64,000 nt of DNA from Trichomonas tenax (lineage: Eukaryota > Parabasalia > Trichomonadida > Trichomonadidae): assembly GCA_023091735.1 (NCBI GenBank), contig JALKBU010000028.1, positions 62,001 to 126,000 on the forward strand, given 5' to 3'. The position numbers and the translations under genes are program-made. The notes below the pieces were generated by a model. The model was not told where the DNA came from. It ran no database searches and saw nothing but the letters and a program-made list of their open reading frames with translations. This document shows, piece by piece, positions 51,039 through 61,147 of the stretch (positions within the stretch are counted from its first letter, which is position 1; each line of letters begins with the position of its first letter).

Positions 51039-51423
51039 ATAAGGTTAATATTTCGAAATCATTATTGAGTTTTATGAATTGATTTTTAGGTCTCAAAAAT
51101 ATTATAAATATAATTTTTTGCTCCTAGAGAACTTATGACCAAAATATCGAAGCTTAGTTCACTAATTATTAATTTGAATATTGATTTTTCAGACATTTCA
51201 ATTTCGATTAAAATTTATCATGTTGTTATTTAGGAAAACAGTTAAGCTTATTATTATATTGTCAATAAGTCAATTTTTTAGAATTATTATTATATTGCCA
51301 ATAAATCAATTATTTCATCATTACATCATTCTAATTTTGATGTAATGATGAAATAATGTTGAAGAAAAGGGTTAAAGGATATAGTATTTATATAAAATAA
51401 TAGAATAAGAAAGAACTTAAGGA
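51039..51423. other. Intergenic with two AT repeats and a 20-bp hairpin
   Basis: A direct repeat of TTATTATTATATTGYCAATAA occurs twice (about 51250-51270 and 51283-51303). A perfect 20-bp inverted repeat follows at 51309-51357 (see separate entry). Confidence 0.6.
51309..51357. repeat. Perfect 20-bp inverted repeat with 9-nt loop
   Basis: Left arm ATTATTTCATCATTACATCA (51309-51328) and right arm TGATGTAATGATGAAATAAT (51338-51357) are exact complements. It lies 67 bp past the stop of the subtilisin-like gene and about 280 bp upstream of the LRR gene. It could be a mini-element, a transcript-end hairpin or a protein-binding site. Confidence 0.85.
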
Positions 51424-53757
51424 TTAGTTTGCCAACTGTCCGCCATAAACAGTCAAATAGTCGAGCTGCTGCCTCTTCCTGCGCCAGATGAAGTATCCAA
51501 CGATAGCAGCAACAATGAGCCATCCAATTGCTGATATTGTCAAGAAGACTGTTCCATTCATTACAGCTGATGGTGTTCTTGGAGTTCTTGGTGTTGGTGG
51601 CGGAGTTGTTGGTAAGTCTTTGAATTTAAGATAAATAGATGCCTCGAAGTAATCGTTCGCATCTGTTTCATACACTGAAGCAAGAGAGAAAACGCAGTCC
51701 ATGCAATTGACTTCAGGAACATTAACGTCCTGGTGACCATTCTCATCAATGTACTGAGTGAAGATCATCTTGTCATGGTCATTGTCGTAAATAGAAACAA
51801 TAACCTTTTGATAAATTCCAACTGGCTTTGGTTTCTTCAAGTTGCTTGACCACTGGACGAAGAGTGGATTGGAAGAAAGGGTCAAGTGTGGCGGTGGCTT
51901 CTTCAGCTGCGGTGGGAACGAGTTAACGAGGGTAAAGTTCTTTGAGATTTGGAAAAGTGTATTATCGAAAATCATAGAGAAGCCGTATTCTCCAGGAGCA
52001 TATGTGCAAGGAACTTTGAATGTTTGTGTTCCTGTCATCGATGTAGCGTTAACTTGACCAATGAGAGATCTGGAGTTATCTGATTTGTCAACAATATAGA
52101 TCGGGACTGGGATGTCATTATAGTTTTCGAAAGATGAAACCGATAAGTTCAAGTTCCAAATAGCATCGCACTTAACTCTTGGTGTGAAATCGATCCACTT
52201 TGTTGAATTCAATAACTCGTAAGGCAATTCACTTGGAACACCATTCTGCTTCTCGAAAGATGGAATTGTAATCTGTTCAAAGCCATAAACGATCAAAGCA
52301 GCATCGTAGACAACAACATCAGGATAGAAGTTAGAATACTTGATATAAACTTTCCATTGGCCTTGTGGCTTCTCACCGAAGAAACTACGAATTCCAATTG
52401 TCATCTTAGATTTGATGGATTGCTTCACACTGATGACATGCTCATTTGGAGCTTGTTGGAACAGTGAAGGATACAAAACTGTAAACTTTGATCCCTGTGG
52501 AGATTCGACTTCGATGTGAGCAAGGGAAAGATCGACATTTGATGTGTTGATTTGCAATTCAACATATGATGTTAACTGCATTGTTTTGTCTATTTTGAAG
52601 TTGATTGTTGCTGGTTTTTCTGATCCAGCGCCAATCTTAATACCTGCAACAGAACTGAATTGCGCTTTAGCATCAGTGAGCTTTAAGTTCGTGGTCCATT
52701 TCTTCGCAACTTCGCATGCAAGAGCAGCATTGGCTCTTCCAAAACCAAGACGTGGATGATAGAAATGATTTGCAGCATTCTTCTTCCACAATGGACTGTT
52801 TGGATCGACTTTTGTCGCTGTAAGTTGCATGATAACTTGCGTATCAAGTGGGTTCAGTGATGGATTTGCTTCTTTCATCAAAGCGGCAACGCCTGCGATC
52901 GGACCAACAGCATAACTGTTATCTCCGTGAGATACATCGAGCAGTTCATCATCATCCGATGAAGGATGAGCAACCATTGGATATTTCGCCGTTTCTTCTG
53001 GGAAACTATCGATATTTCCTGAATTTGGTGATGTAACTGAGATACATGCACCATTGTTTGTATAATACGTCGGAGCACCTCTAACAGTAGAAGATCCAAC
53101 AGTTATCGCGTACGGAGAACAAGTTGCTGCGTATTGATTCGCATCTGCACCGAGATGACCCGAATTTCCTGCGCTGTTGACAATGACAACGTTATCTGCT
53201 GTGGCCATTTCCTTCATTTTGTTGAGAATTTGGGTGTTTGGAAGAAATGGTTTTGGACCCATCATTAAAAATGGAATGGCAACGATACTCGATTTCTTCG
53301 TTTTCTCGGAGATATAAGTCTGAATATCAGTATCTTTGATAATTTTTTGGGTTGTGTCGAAAGCAACACAAGATATTTTTGCATCTGGCGCAACACCAGC
53401 GATGCCTTTATTATTGAGTGCTGCTGATGCCAGACCGAGGACTGCTGTTCCGATTCTGGACTGATTTGCATTAGTAAATGGATCGTTTCCCTTTGTAATA
53501 AAATTATAGTTATCTTGTTGTGTGAATTTATTCTCGAAATCTGTATTTGAAAGACGACAGCCGCCATCTATGACTGTAATCTGCGTGTTTTCACCTGAAT
53601 ATCCGCTTTCCCATGCAGAAATAACATTCAAATCTTCGCCTTCTATTTGATTATTCCTACCAACATTGTGGAGAAAGAATTCAGAGCCATATCCGTGATC
53701 AACAATAGTTGATGCATCGATCTTTCTCGAACAAGCAAAGACAGAAAATAAAAACAT
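51424..53757 (-). CDS. Membrane-anchored kexin/furin-like S8 protein lacking the catalytic His
   Basis: This 777-residue protein has the kexin layout: a short signal peptide (MFLFSVFACS), a subtilisin domain (about 35-340), a P domain (about 365-480, with FFGEKPQGQWKVYI), a beta-rich juxtamembrane part, a Pro-rich stalk, one transmembrane helix near the C-terminus and a 20-residue tail. In kexins the catalytic residues are Asp, His, Asn and Ser. Here Asp64 (VIDGG), Asn198 (SAGNSG) and Ser281 (HGDNSYA) are present, but the His of the RHGT motif is Ile102 (RIGT). The GTS-type motif around the Ser is also altered. I infer a pseudoprotease, possibly a chaperone or binding protein. The frame opens at GTG 53772; ATG 53757 gives a clean signal peptide. 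Confidence 0.85.
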   Translation of the reverse strand: MFLFSVFACSRKIDASTIVDHGYGSEFFLHNVGRNNQIEGEDLNVISAWESGYSGENTQITVIDGGCRLSNTDFENKFTQQDNYNFITKGNDPFTNANQSRIGTAVLGLASAALNNKGIAGVAPDAKISCVAFDTTQKIIKDTDIQTYISEKTKKSSIVAIPFLMMGPKPFLPNTQILNKMKEMATADNVVIVNSAGNSGHLGADANQYAATCSPYAITVGSSTVRGAPTYYTNNGACISVTSPNSGNIDSFPEETAKYPMVAHPSSDDDELLDVSHGDNSYAVGPIAGVAALMKEANPSLNPLDTQVIMQLTATKVDPNSPLWKKNAANHFYHPRLGFGRANAALACEVAKKWTTNLKLTDAKAQFSSVAGIKIGAGSEKPATINFKIDKTMQLTSYVELQINTSNVDLSLAHIEVESPQGSKFTVLYPSLFQQAPNEHVISVKQSIKSKMTIGIRSFFGEKPQGQWKVYIKYSNFYPDVVVYDAALIVYGFEQITIPSFEKQNGVPSELPYELLNSTKWIDFTPRVKCDAIWNLNLSVSSFENYNDIPVPIYIVDKSDNSRSLIGQVNATSMTGTQTFKVPCTYAPGEYGFSMIFDNTLFQISKNFTLVNSFPPQLKKPPPHLTLSSNPLFVQWSSNLKKPKPVGIYQKVIVSIYDNDHDKMIFTQYIDENGHQDVNVPEVNCMDCVFSLASVYETDANDYFEASIYLKFKDLPTTPPPTPRTPRTPSAVMNGTVFLTISAIGWLIVAAIVGYFIWRRKRQQLDYLTVYGGQLAN

Positions 53758-53865
53758 TAAATCTTCTGTCACTTTTTATATTGTCATATTTAGAATTCAT
53801 ATTTATGATTGTATTCTTTGATGAGTTTGATGATGATACAAACTAAATTTGTATTTGTTTTTCCA

Positions 53866-54846
53866 TTTAATATATTCAGATATTTGGAAAGATATATTCC
53901 AAGATCCAAATCCAGTTTATCGAATTAATGGAGATTTTTACTGTTCCTGTGAATGAAAATAATATATTTATTCGAGTGCAGATTCATCAGTCAACAAAAT
54001 GGCGTCACAAATTTAAGAAAAGACCAAGTTCGATATTTAGAATCTTTTTGTGTTTTTAGTTCATGTTATCGATCATTAGATGGAGGAACAATTTACATCA
54101 AAGGCGAAGACAGCGCCGTCCGATATCGATCATGTGCACTAAATTCGACTACAAGAACTTATTGTCATAATTTTTATTTTGAATGTCCAAATAACTTCAC
54201 ATACATCATCGAAAGTTGTGTCTCAGACTGCGGCACGAAATATTATTGGAATACAGATGTATGCTATTTCAAAACATATTTGATGGAAAGATCAAATTTC
54301 AGCAATAATCACCCTGAAGGAATATCTTGGATGTATTGTGAAGGTTCTGATCCCTGTTTTGTAAACTATTCAACATTTTTTGGAAATAACGCAGATGGTG
54401 GTTATAATCTTGTATATATGGAATGCAATAGTAATTTTGATAAATGTAACATTCTGAACAATTCTCAAACAAGTACTTCAGATGGTTTGCTTTGTGTATC
54501 TAAACAAAATACTAATATGACATTTAATGATTGTTGTATTTTTGGAAATATTGGAACACTCTTTTCTGCTTTACATTATGATGCTTGTTTATTTGTTTTG
54601 AATGATTGCCACATTGACAATGGTTACCATACATCGGGAACAGTTATTGCAAACAATCCAATTCATGCATTTTCAACGCATTTATTTGACAAACTTGACG
54701 CAAATGAATGTATTGCAGAAAGATTGAGGTTCAATCCAGCATTGAGCAATCCTGTGATGAAGAAACAATCATGCAAATATTGCCATTTTACAAGGATTAA
54801 TCAAGGATCCAAAATGCTTGGAATTGCAGCATACACGAACCATTAA
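53866..54846 (+). pseudogene. Cys-rich beta-helix family, copy 1 (5' part frameshifted)
   Basis: From 53953 the frame is open for 297 residues and matches copies 2 and 3 throughout (ECRFISQ, FCVFSSCYRSLDGGTIYIKG, CVSDCGTKYYWNTD, NYSTFFGNNADGG, DCCIFGNIGTLF). Upstream, sequence homologous to their N-termini is present in other frames (DIWKDIFQDPNPVYRINGD), separated by two 2-nt deletions around 53938 and 53965, and no ATG precedes it. So this copy is probably a pseudogene, though an N-truncated product could start at ATG 53953. The intact members are Cys-rich, N-glycosylation-site-rich and repetitive, like the beta-helix proteins of trichomonad surfaces, but without a visible membrane anchor. 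Function is unknown. Confidence 0.65.
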
Positions 54847-55665
54847 AACTGTTCTTTGATATTTATGCTTCACCTAATGAAATATTTAAAGAGGTGTTTT
54901 AACTCTCAAATTTGGTTTTTAGCGACCAAAATTGGCAAAATTAGCATTATCATTATGTAAATGTTATAATAAACAATATTTTAAAAAGTGTATAAGGTTA
55001 AAAGTTACGTTTTTTCACAATTTATTTGACACTGTTTACATTAATAAAATAGTATATATGATGCTAATTATTTCCCATCTTTTTTATTTTTGAATACTTT
55101 ATTTTTATTAATCAATAATTTCAGTAAATTCATTGGGAGGTTATGAGTATAAGTTGGTGTATCACATTAAAAACATGCAATATGTGCATGCATCTATGTA
55201 TATTGTCGTCTCCGCAATGATTTCGTGTATTTATAAATTAAGATACTGAACAATTATTCAATTAGGAGCTTGTATTATTTGTAATATGTTAATATGTTGT
55301 TGGCATGTGATATATTTATAATAAATATTGCTATTTACTCAATAATAAGCTTATTTCAAATTGTTAATGAAAAATATGAAACGATATTATATATGTTTAA
55401 CACCACAATTATGTATGGCATCACACAAGAGTTATATTTGCCCATACATGTTTGATCTGGTTCTGACCCCAGAGTTGATACACTTCTATATTTAATCATA
55501 AATAATCTGTCACTATGAAAGATTATTCCCATTCTGAGAAAGATGAACCAATCTCCAAGTATCCATTTTTCCGGTTTAGAATATAGATTCTTGAGTATGA
55601 TTAAAACGAGTCAGATTTATATCCATTCTCACTTTTAAGGTTGCTTATCACTTTTACATTCCATT
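54847..55665. other. Intergenic region
   Basis: AT-rich, with no gene recognised. An initiator-like TTATCACTTTTACATTCC (about 55645-55662) lies just ahead of the next gene's presumed start. Confidence 0.35.
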
Positions 55666-56547
55666 TTGAGTGTCAATTCTCCGCGTCACACAGCCGGTGG
55701 GCTCGGAATTTCGTCACCAGCCAACACAAGTAGAGGAGGAAAGAGAAGCTTGAGTCCTGGTTTGACACCACTCACGTTAAATCACATGCAATCACCAAAA
55801 TTCAGAGAATTTACGAGATGTCCGGCTACCCAACCTTTAATCAACTCATATGGAGACTTAGCAGTATCAATTCGAGAATTTCTCATCTACGACACATCAT
55901 TTAAAGAGTTCCCAGAAAAGTTCGCGGCTCTCACTAATATATTCCAAGATTACTGCAATCAGACAGCAAACGCACTCGGGATGATGAACAAATCTCTTCA
56001 AATCCCATCGATTCTTGTAAATACTTCAAAAAATCTACAAAAAGCTATCGCTGAAGTATTTAGTAGTTACGAATCAATTGTCAGCACAGGGAATGAACCT
56101 CTTTTCAACGAAGTCAAATCCAATTTCAAGAATTTGCAAACACTCATCAAAACAATCGAATCAAATATTTCCAACGAACATTTCTACGATGACTCAATGG
56201 TGAATGGTCTGCCGAAGATAAAGAAGGCCCTTCAATCGATGAACAAGCAAGCTCTTTCATTGCTGAACGAGAACACTAGCGAAGATGCGTTAATGAAATA
56301 CACTGATAAAACGAAGTCATTCATTCGTGAATTCACTACATTCATTGACAAAGATCTTCCTCCTTCCATTTTCACGAAGAACAAGAAGATCAAAATGCGG
56401 AGTGATGTCACATCGTGTTTAGGTAAAATTGCAACAATAATCAGTACCGGCTCTCAATATCCGACATATTTATCAAATGTTGGAGATAATCTTAAGTCAT
56501 TTGCTGCCATCATCGAGGAAACCAACAAAACTATGAACATTCAGTAA
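55666..56547 (+). CDS. Hypothetical helical protein with TTG at the expected start
   Basis: I do not recognise this 293-residue protein. The first 45 residues are low-complexity, Ser/Pro/Gly-rich and probably disordered (SPRHTAGGLGISSPANTSRG); the remainder is helical, with repeated Lys/Asn-rich amphipathic segments, reminiscent of a vinculin- or BAR-type bundle but not assignable. The frame has no ATG before residue 41 (ATG 55786). At the natural start it reads TTG-AGT, where several other genes in this window read ATG-AGT, and an initiator TCACTTTT lies about 18 nt upstream. Either the ATG was lost by one substitution, TTG is used, or translation starts at 55786 (253 residues). An in-frame TAA at 55636 rules out a longer N-terminus. 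Confidence 0.65.
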   Translation: MSVNSPRHTAGGLGISSPANTSRGGKRSLSPGLTPLTLNHMQSPKFREFTRCPATQPLINSYGDLAVSIREFLIYDTSFKEFPEKFAALTNIFQDYCNQTANALGMMNKSLQIPSILVNTSKNLQKAIAEVFSSYESIVSTGNEPLFNEVKSNFKNLQTLIKTIESNISNEHFYDDSMVNGLPKIKKALQSMNKQALSLLNENTSEDALMKYTDKTKSFIREFTTFIDKDLPPSIFTKNKKIKMRSDVTSCLGKIATIISTGSQYPTYLSNVGDNLKSFAAIIEETNKTMNIQ

Positions 56548-56687
56548 TTATTTGTTTGACACTATGTATATTAAATATTTATAATCATTTCAAACCGAGA
56601 CTTTTATTTAAAAAGTGACATAATTTTTATTGATAATTTGGCAAATTTTCTTTCATATTTTTATAGAACTCATATAGTTCTCAAACA

Positions 56688-57686
56688 ATGTTATTACTTC
56701 TTCATAGCGATCGATTCTATAATGGCGTTTGGAACGTTGTTTATCCAGAATCAAATAATGTAAAACGAATTTTTGGAGACAACGTTTCTGTTCCAGTAAA
56801 TGAAAATAATATATATTTGCTTGAGTGTAGATTCATCAGTCAACGCGATGGTGTCGCAAATATAGAAAGAAATGAAGTTCGATATTTAGAATCTTTTTGT
56901 GTTTTTAGTTCATGTTATCGATCATTAGAAGGAGGAACAGTTTACATCAAAGGCGAAGACAGCGCCGTCCGATATCGATCATGTGCACTAAATTCGACTA
57001 CAAGAACTTATTGTCATAATTTTTATTTTAAATGTCGAAATAACTTCACATACGTCATCGAAAGTTGTGTCTCAGACTGCGGCAAGAAATATTATTGGAA
57101 TACAGATTATTGTTATTTGAAAACATATTTGATGGAAAGATCAAATTTCAGCAAAAATCACCCTGAAGGAATATCTTGGATGTTTTGTAAAGGTTCCGAT
57201 CCCTGTTTTGTAAACTATTCAACATTTTTTGGAAATAAAGCAGATGGTAGTCATAGTCTTGTAGAAATGCAATGCAATAGTAATTTTGATAAATGTAACA
57301 TTCTGAACAATTCTCAAACAGGTATTTTAGATGGTTTGCTTTGTGTATCTAAACAAAATACTAATATGACATTGACTGGTTGTTGTATTTTTGGAAATAT
57401 TGGAACACTTTTTTATGCTGATTATACTGATTCCTGTTTATTTATTTTAAATGACTGCTACATTTATAATAATTATGCTTCTAGAGGAACAGTTATTACA
57501 AATAATCAAATTATTTCATATTCAACACACTCATTCGACAAACTTGATGCATATGAATGTATTACATTTAGATTGCAAGTTAAAGAAGTTATGAACAATG
57601 TTAAGAAGCAATCATGCCAATACTTCCACATAATTAGTGTTGATAAAACAACAACAATTCTTGGAATTGTGACAATATCTAAGTAA
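56688..57686 (+). CDS. Cys-rich beta-helix family, copy 2 (intact)
   Basis: The only copy with both an ATG and an uninterrupted frame (332 residues). It has about 20 Cys, many N-x-S/T sequons (NYSTFFGN, NNSQTG, NTNMT), and beta-strand/turn repeats with CxxF and FFGN motifs, as in right-handed beta-helix proteins. There is no predicted signal peptide (the start MLLLLHSDRF is only briefly hydrophobic) and no transmembrane segment, so the export route is unclear; the true N-terminus may lie elsewhere. Its last 190 bp are almost identical to copy 3, which lies in inverse orientation beyond the ankyrin gene. Function is unknown; the context of multiple decaying copies suggests a variable surface or secreted family. 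Confidence 0.7.
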   Translation: MLLLLHSDRFYNGVWNVVYPESNNVKRIFGDNVSVPVNENNIYLLECRFISQRDGVANIERNEVRYLESFCVFSSCYRSLEGGTVYIKGEDSAVRYRSCALNSTTRTYCHNFYFKCRNNFTYVIESCVSDCGKKYYWNTDYCYLKTYLMERSNFSKNHPEGISWMFCKGSDPCFVNYSTFFGNKADGSHSLVEMQCNSNFDKCNILNNSQTGILDGLLCVSKQNTNMTLTGCCIFGNIGTLFYADYTDSCLFILNDCYIYNNYASRGTVITNNQIISYSTHSFDKLDAYECITFRLQVKEVMNNVKKQSCQYFHIISVDKTTTILGIVTISK

Positions 57687-57763
57687 AACTCAATCATTAT
57701 TATCAGCAAAATATTTCATTGTAAAAGAAAGTATTTTAAACATTCGGTGAAATTAAAAAGAAA

Positions 57764-59557
57764 TCATTTCAAAAGTTCTTTGATCTCGTCGTCAAAAGCA
57801 AGATCAATTGGTGTTTGCCCGTCTCCATCTTTTGCGGCTTTGTCTGCACCGCGAGACAAAAACAGTTTAATTAGGTCTGCGTTATTTCCTTTAACAGAAA
57901 TGTGCAAGCAGTTCTCGCCATTGTTGTTTTCAGCCTTGATATCTGCACCTCCATCAAGTAATGCTTCGCAGACTTCGACATTTCCTGCTTCTGCAGCTTC
58001 AAGTAATGGCGTACTTCCATACTTAGTTTTCCTCTCTGTGTTGCATCCGTGACTGACAAGCTTGCGAACTACCTCCGCATGACCTTCAAAACACGCTTCA
58101 GTAAGCGCTGTTTCTCCGCCGTTGTTCGCATGCTCGAAATTGGCGTTCTTATCGAGTAATATATCGACAATCTCAATCGCACCTGTTCCTGCTGCTTCAA
58201 TCAGAGCTGTGTCACCATACCTTGACATAGCGTTAATGTTAGCGCCCTTCTCGATGAAGAGCTCGAACATCTCTATGTTATAGTTTTGTGCGCAGACAAT
58301 GAGAGGTGTTAAGTTATCTTTTCCACGCTCGTCGACATTACATCCATGATCCAGCAAAGCGAGAACAGTGTCTTCATCGCTGCTCTCGCAAGCAAGGAAA
58401 AGTGGTCCCTTTCCTTCTTTGTTTCGAACAGAGAGATCTGCTCCTTTACCAATTAAATACGTCACAATCTTTGAGTTTCCTGCAGCACAAGCGCAAAGGA
58501 AAGCATCATCACCGCTGTCTGATCTGTACAAAATATCGATGCCCTTTTCTACGAGCATTTCAGTGATCGGATAGTTTCCACTTAAACAAGCTAGCATCAA
58601 AGGAGTTAGGCCACCTGATGACTTAGCTGTTACATCAGCACCGGAGTTAACTAAGAACGGCGCAAGTCTTTTGTTTCCATTCTTACAAGCGATTGAAAGC
58701 GGAGTCATTTGATCTTTTCCACGCGCTTCAAGATTGGCGCCGAGCTTTATGAGTGTCTCTACAGCATCCATAGCGCCTTTGTCTGTAGCACAGTGCAAAG
58801 CTGTCCTCAGAGACTTCTTATTTTGTGATTCGAGTGAATAACCTGCAGCAACGAGAACATTGATAGCTTCAGCCTGATTTCCTTGTGCTGCTTCCATCAA
58901 TGCCGAATTTCCAAGTAAATTTTGGATCTCCATATCTGCACCAGATCTAATTAAATACGAAATAATGTCTATTTTGCCGTTAAACGCGGACACAGTAAGT
59001 GGAGTATCTCCTGCATCGTTTTTTATGTTGATATCAACATGCTGTACAGCGATCAAAAATTTCACAGACTCTAAAAGTCCTTTTTCACACGCCTTGAAGA
59101 TATCTGGTTCGAAAACTGTTGGCTTAGCGAACTTTTCTTGAATTATAGGTGTATTGTCAGTAGCTGAGACGCTGTGTTTTAATTTGTTCTTTTCTTCGTT
59201 CAAAGCTTTGATTTCGGTCCTTAATTTCGCGTTTTCGTCTTTTTTGTCTCTCAATTCGAGCTGTAATGTTGTGCATCTAACGTACAAACTGTCCAATGAA
59301 ACTTTCGCTTCATAAAGTTGTTCGTCGAATTCATTTTGAGATTGTTTTATGACACCTTCAAGGATCTTTTGTATAACGTTCGCGCTAATTGAGTTGTTTC
59401 GCGACATGATTTTTGAGATAACTGAAATCGGAAGTTTGTAGAAGTCTTTGTCCTCGCAGACGTCCTTGAGGTCACGTGAAAGCTGCTTTATTTCTTTGTT
59501 GCAGTCTTCGTTTGACTCAAGTTTCATTGAAAGACTTGTTATCAGAGATTCTTCCAT
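57764..59557 (-). CDS. Ankyrin-repeat protein with N-terminal coiled coil
   Basis: This 597-residue protein has a helical N-terminus (about 1-150, with a coiled coil QLELRDKKDENAKLRTEIKA near 110) followed by about 13 ankyrin repeats (about 160-597) of canonical form (GDTPLTVSAFNGKIDIISYL, GKGPLFLACESSDEDTVLAL, NGGETALTEACFEGHAEVV, DGQTPIDLAFDDEIKELL). Trichomonads encode hundreds of such proteins; they serve as binding scaffolds and the partner cannot be inferred. The frame opens at GTG 59623; the first ATG, MEESLITSL at 59557, is used. The gene has more GC than its neighbours and is enclosed by inverted copies 2 and 3 of the Cys-rich family. Confidence 0.9.
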   Translation of the reverse strand: MEESLITSLSMKLESNEDCNKEIKQLSRDLKDVCEDKDFYKLPISVISKIMSRNNSISANVIQKILEGVIKQSQNEFDEQLYEAKVSLDSLYVRCTTLQLELRDKKDENAKLRTEIKALNEEKNKLKHSVSATDNTPIIQEKFAKPTVFEPDIFKACEKGLLESVKFLIAVQHVDINIKNDAGDTPLTVSAFNGKIDIISYLIRSGADMEIQNLLGNSALMEAAQGNQAEAINVLVAAGYSLESQNKKSLRTALHCATDKGAMDAVETLIKLGANLEARGKDQMTPLSIACKNGNKRLAPFLVNSGADVTAKSSGGLTPLMLACLSGNYPITEMLVEKGIDILYRSDSGDDAFLCACAAGNSKIVTYLIGKGADLSVRNKEGKGPLFLACESSDEDTVLALLDHGCNVDERGKDNLTPLIVCAQNYNIEMFELFIEKGANINAMSRYGDTALIEAAGTGAIEIVDILLDKNANFEHANNGGETALTEACFEGHAEVVRKLVSHGCNTERKTKYGSTPLLEAAEAGNVEVCEALLDGGADIKAENNNGENCLHISVKGNNADLIKLFLSRGADKAAKDGDGQTPIDLAFDDEIKELLK

Positions 59558-60151
59558 GTTAAAAAAATAAAAAATGTAAGAACTCGGCCTCGAACAGAGA
59601 CTTCCATGGGTGCTTTTAAACACAAAATTGCTCTAAAATAAAGTCTTTCAATTTCGATTTTAAACGTTGAATATACGATGTATGTATGATTGTTAGTTGA
59701 ACTATGAAAGAAAATCTTGGTTTTGATTATAAATTCGTTGAAATTTACAACAAATATTTGAATTAACAATGAACATATCATATGCACACTGTGGCGATAT
59801 TAATTTATGATTGATTTTATTTGAATCTCTCAAAATTGAAAAATTTCGAATCATTCATCTTTTTGTGTGATAGCCAACATTCTGTCACTAAAATATCATA
59901 AACATGCATCCCAGATCATGTGTTCATTGTGATGGATTCGAGCAATCAATTTGTTTAGTCTATTTTTTTAAATGTGATAAATATTTTCTTTGATAAACTA
60001 TTATTGATGCAGAAGCATCAAATGAATTGATTTCAGACATATCGAGGATTTATCTTAATCTGTGAATCCATTCATAAACAAAAAATGGCTCTCAAGCAAA
60101 TAAAACCGAATGCTGAGCGATGTGTCGATATAGAAGTAAAATGAAAACTTT
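59558..60151. other. Intergenic region
   Basis: AT-rich 5' flank of the ankyrin gene. A weak initiator-like TTACATTTTTT precedes its ATG. No gene was seen. Confidence 0.35.
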
Positions 60152-61147
60152 TTACTTAGATATTGTCACAATTCCAAGAATTGTTGTTGTTTTATCAACA
60201 CTAATTATGTGGAAGTATTGGCATGATTGCTTCTTAACATTGTTCATAACTTCTTTAACTTGCAATCTAAATGTAATACATTCATATGCATCAAGTTTGT
60301 CAAATGAGTGTGTTGAATATGAAGTAATTTGATTATTTGTAATAACTGTTCCTCTAGAAGCATAATTACTATCAATGTGGCAGTCATTTAAAATAAATAA
60401 ACAGGAATCAGTATAATCAGCATAAAAGAGTGTTCCAATATTTCCAAAAATACAACAATCATTAAATGTCATATTAGTACCTAGATGCATAAAAAACAAA
60501 CCATATAAAGGACTTGTTTGAGAATTGTTCAGAATGTTACATTTATCAAAATTACTATTGCATTTCATTTCTACAAGATTATAACCACCATCTGCTTTAT
60601 TTCCAAAAAATGTTGAATAGTTTACAAAACAGGGATCGGAACCTTCACAAAACATCCAAGATCTTCCTTGAGGGTGATTATTGCTGAAATTTGATATTTC
60701 CATCAAATATGTTTTGAAATAGCATAAATCTGTATTCCAATAATATTTCTTGCCGCAGTCTGAGACACAACTTTCGATGACGTATGTGAAGTTATTTCGA
60801 CATTCAAAATAAAAATTATGACAATAACTTCCTGATGTCGAATTTAGTGCACATGATCGATATCGGACGGCGCTGTCTTCGCCTTTGATGTAAACTGTTC
60901 CTCCTAATCCATTTCGATAACATGAACTAAAAACACAAAAAGAATCTAAATATCGAACTTCGTTTCTTTCGATATTTGCGACACCGTCGCGTTGACTGAT
61001 GAATCTACACTCAAGCAAATATATATTATTTTCATTTACTGGAACAGAAACGTTGTCTCCAAAAATTCGTTTTACATTATTCGATTCTGGATAAACAACA
61101 TTCCATGGATCAAAAACAGAAAGTTCTAAATGTAGAAATACTATCAA
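60152..61147 (-). pseudogene. Cys-rich beta-helix family, copy 3 (start codon missing)
   Basis: The frame is open for 331 codons and closely matches copy 2, with almost no differences over the last 190 bp; the middle carries distinct changes (YGLFFMHLGTNMTF where copy 2 has DGLLCVSKQNTNMTL). It opens at TTG with a TAA immediately upstream, and the first in-frame ATG lies about halfway in (MEISNF), so no full-length start exists. Homology to copy 2 ends abruptly near the N-terminus (at WNVV), where its upstream sequence differs, suggesting a duplication or recombination breakpoint around 61105. It is oriented opposite to copy 2 and forms an inverted repeat with it. Confidence 0.6.

Larger units (their letters stand above)
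56688..61147. repeat. Inverted duplication with the ankyrin gene inside
   Basis: Copy 2 (56688-57686, plus) and copy 3 (60152-61147, minus) form arms of about 1 kb in inverted orientation, with about 2.4 kb between them that contains the ankyrin gene. The stop-proximal 190 bp differ at only about two positions. Such arms allow inversion of the enclosed segment or gene conversion. Confidence 0.75.
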
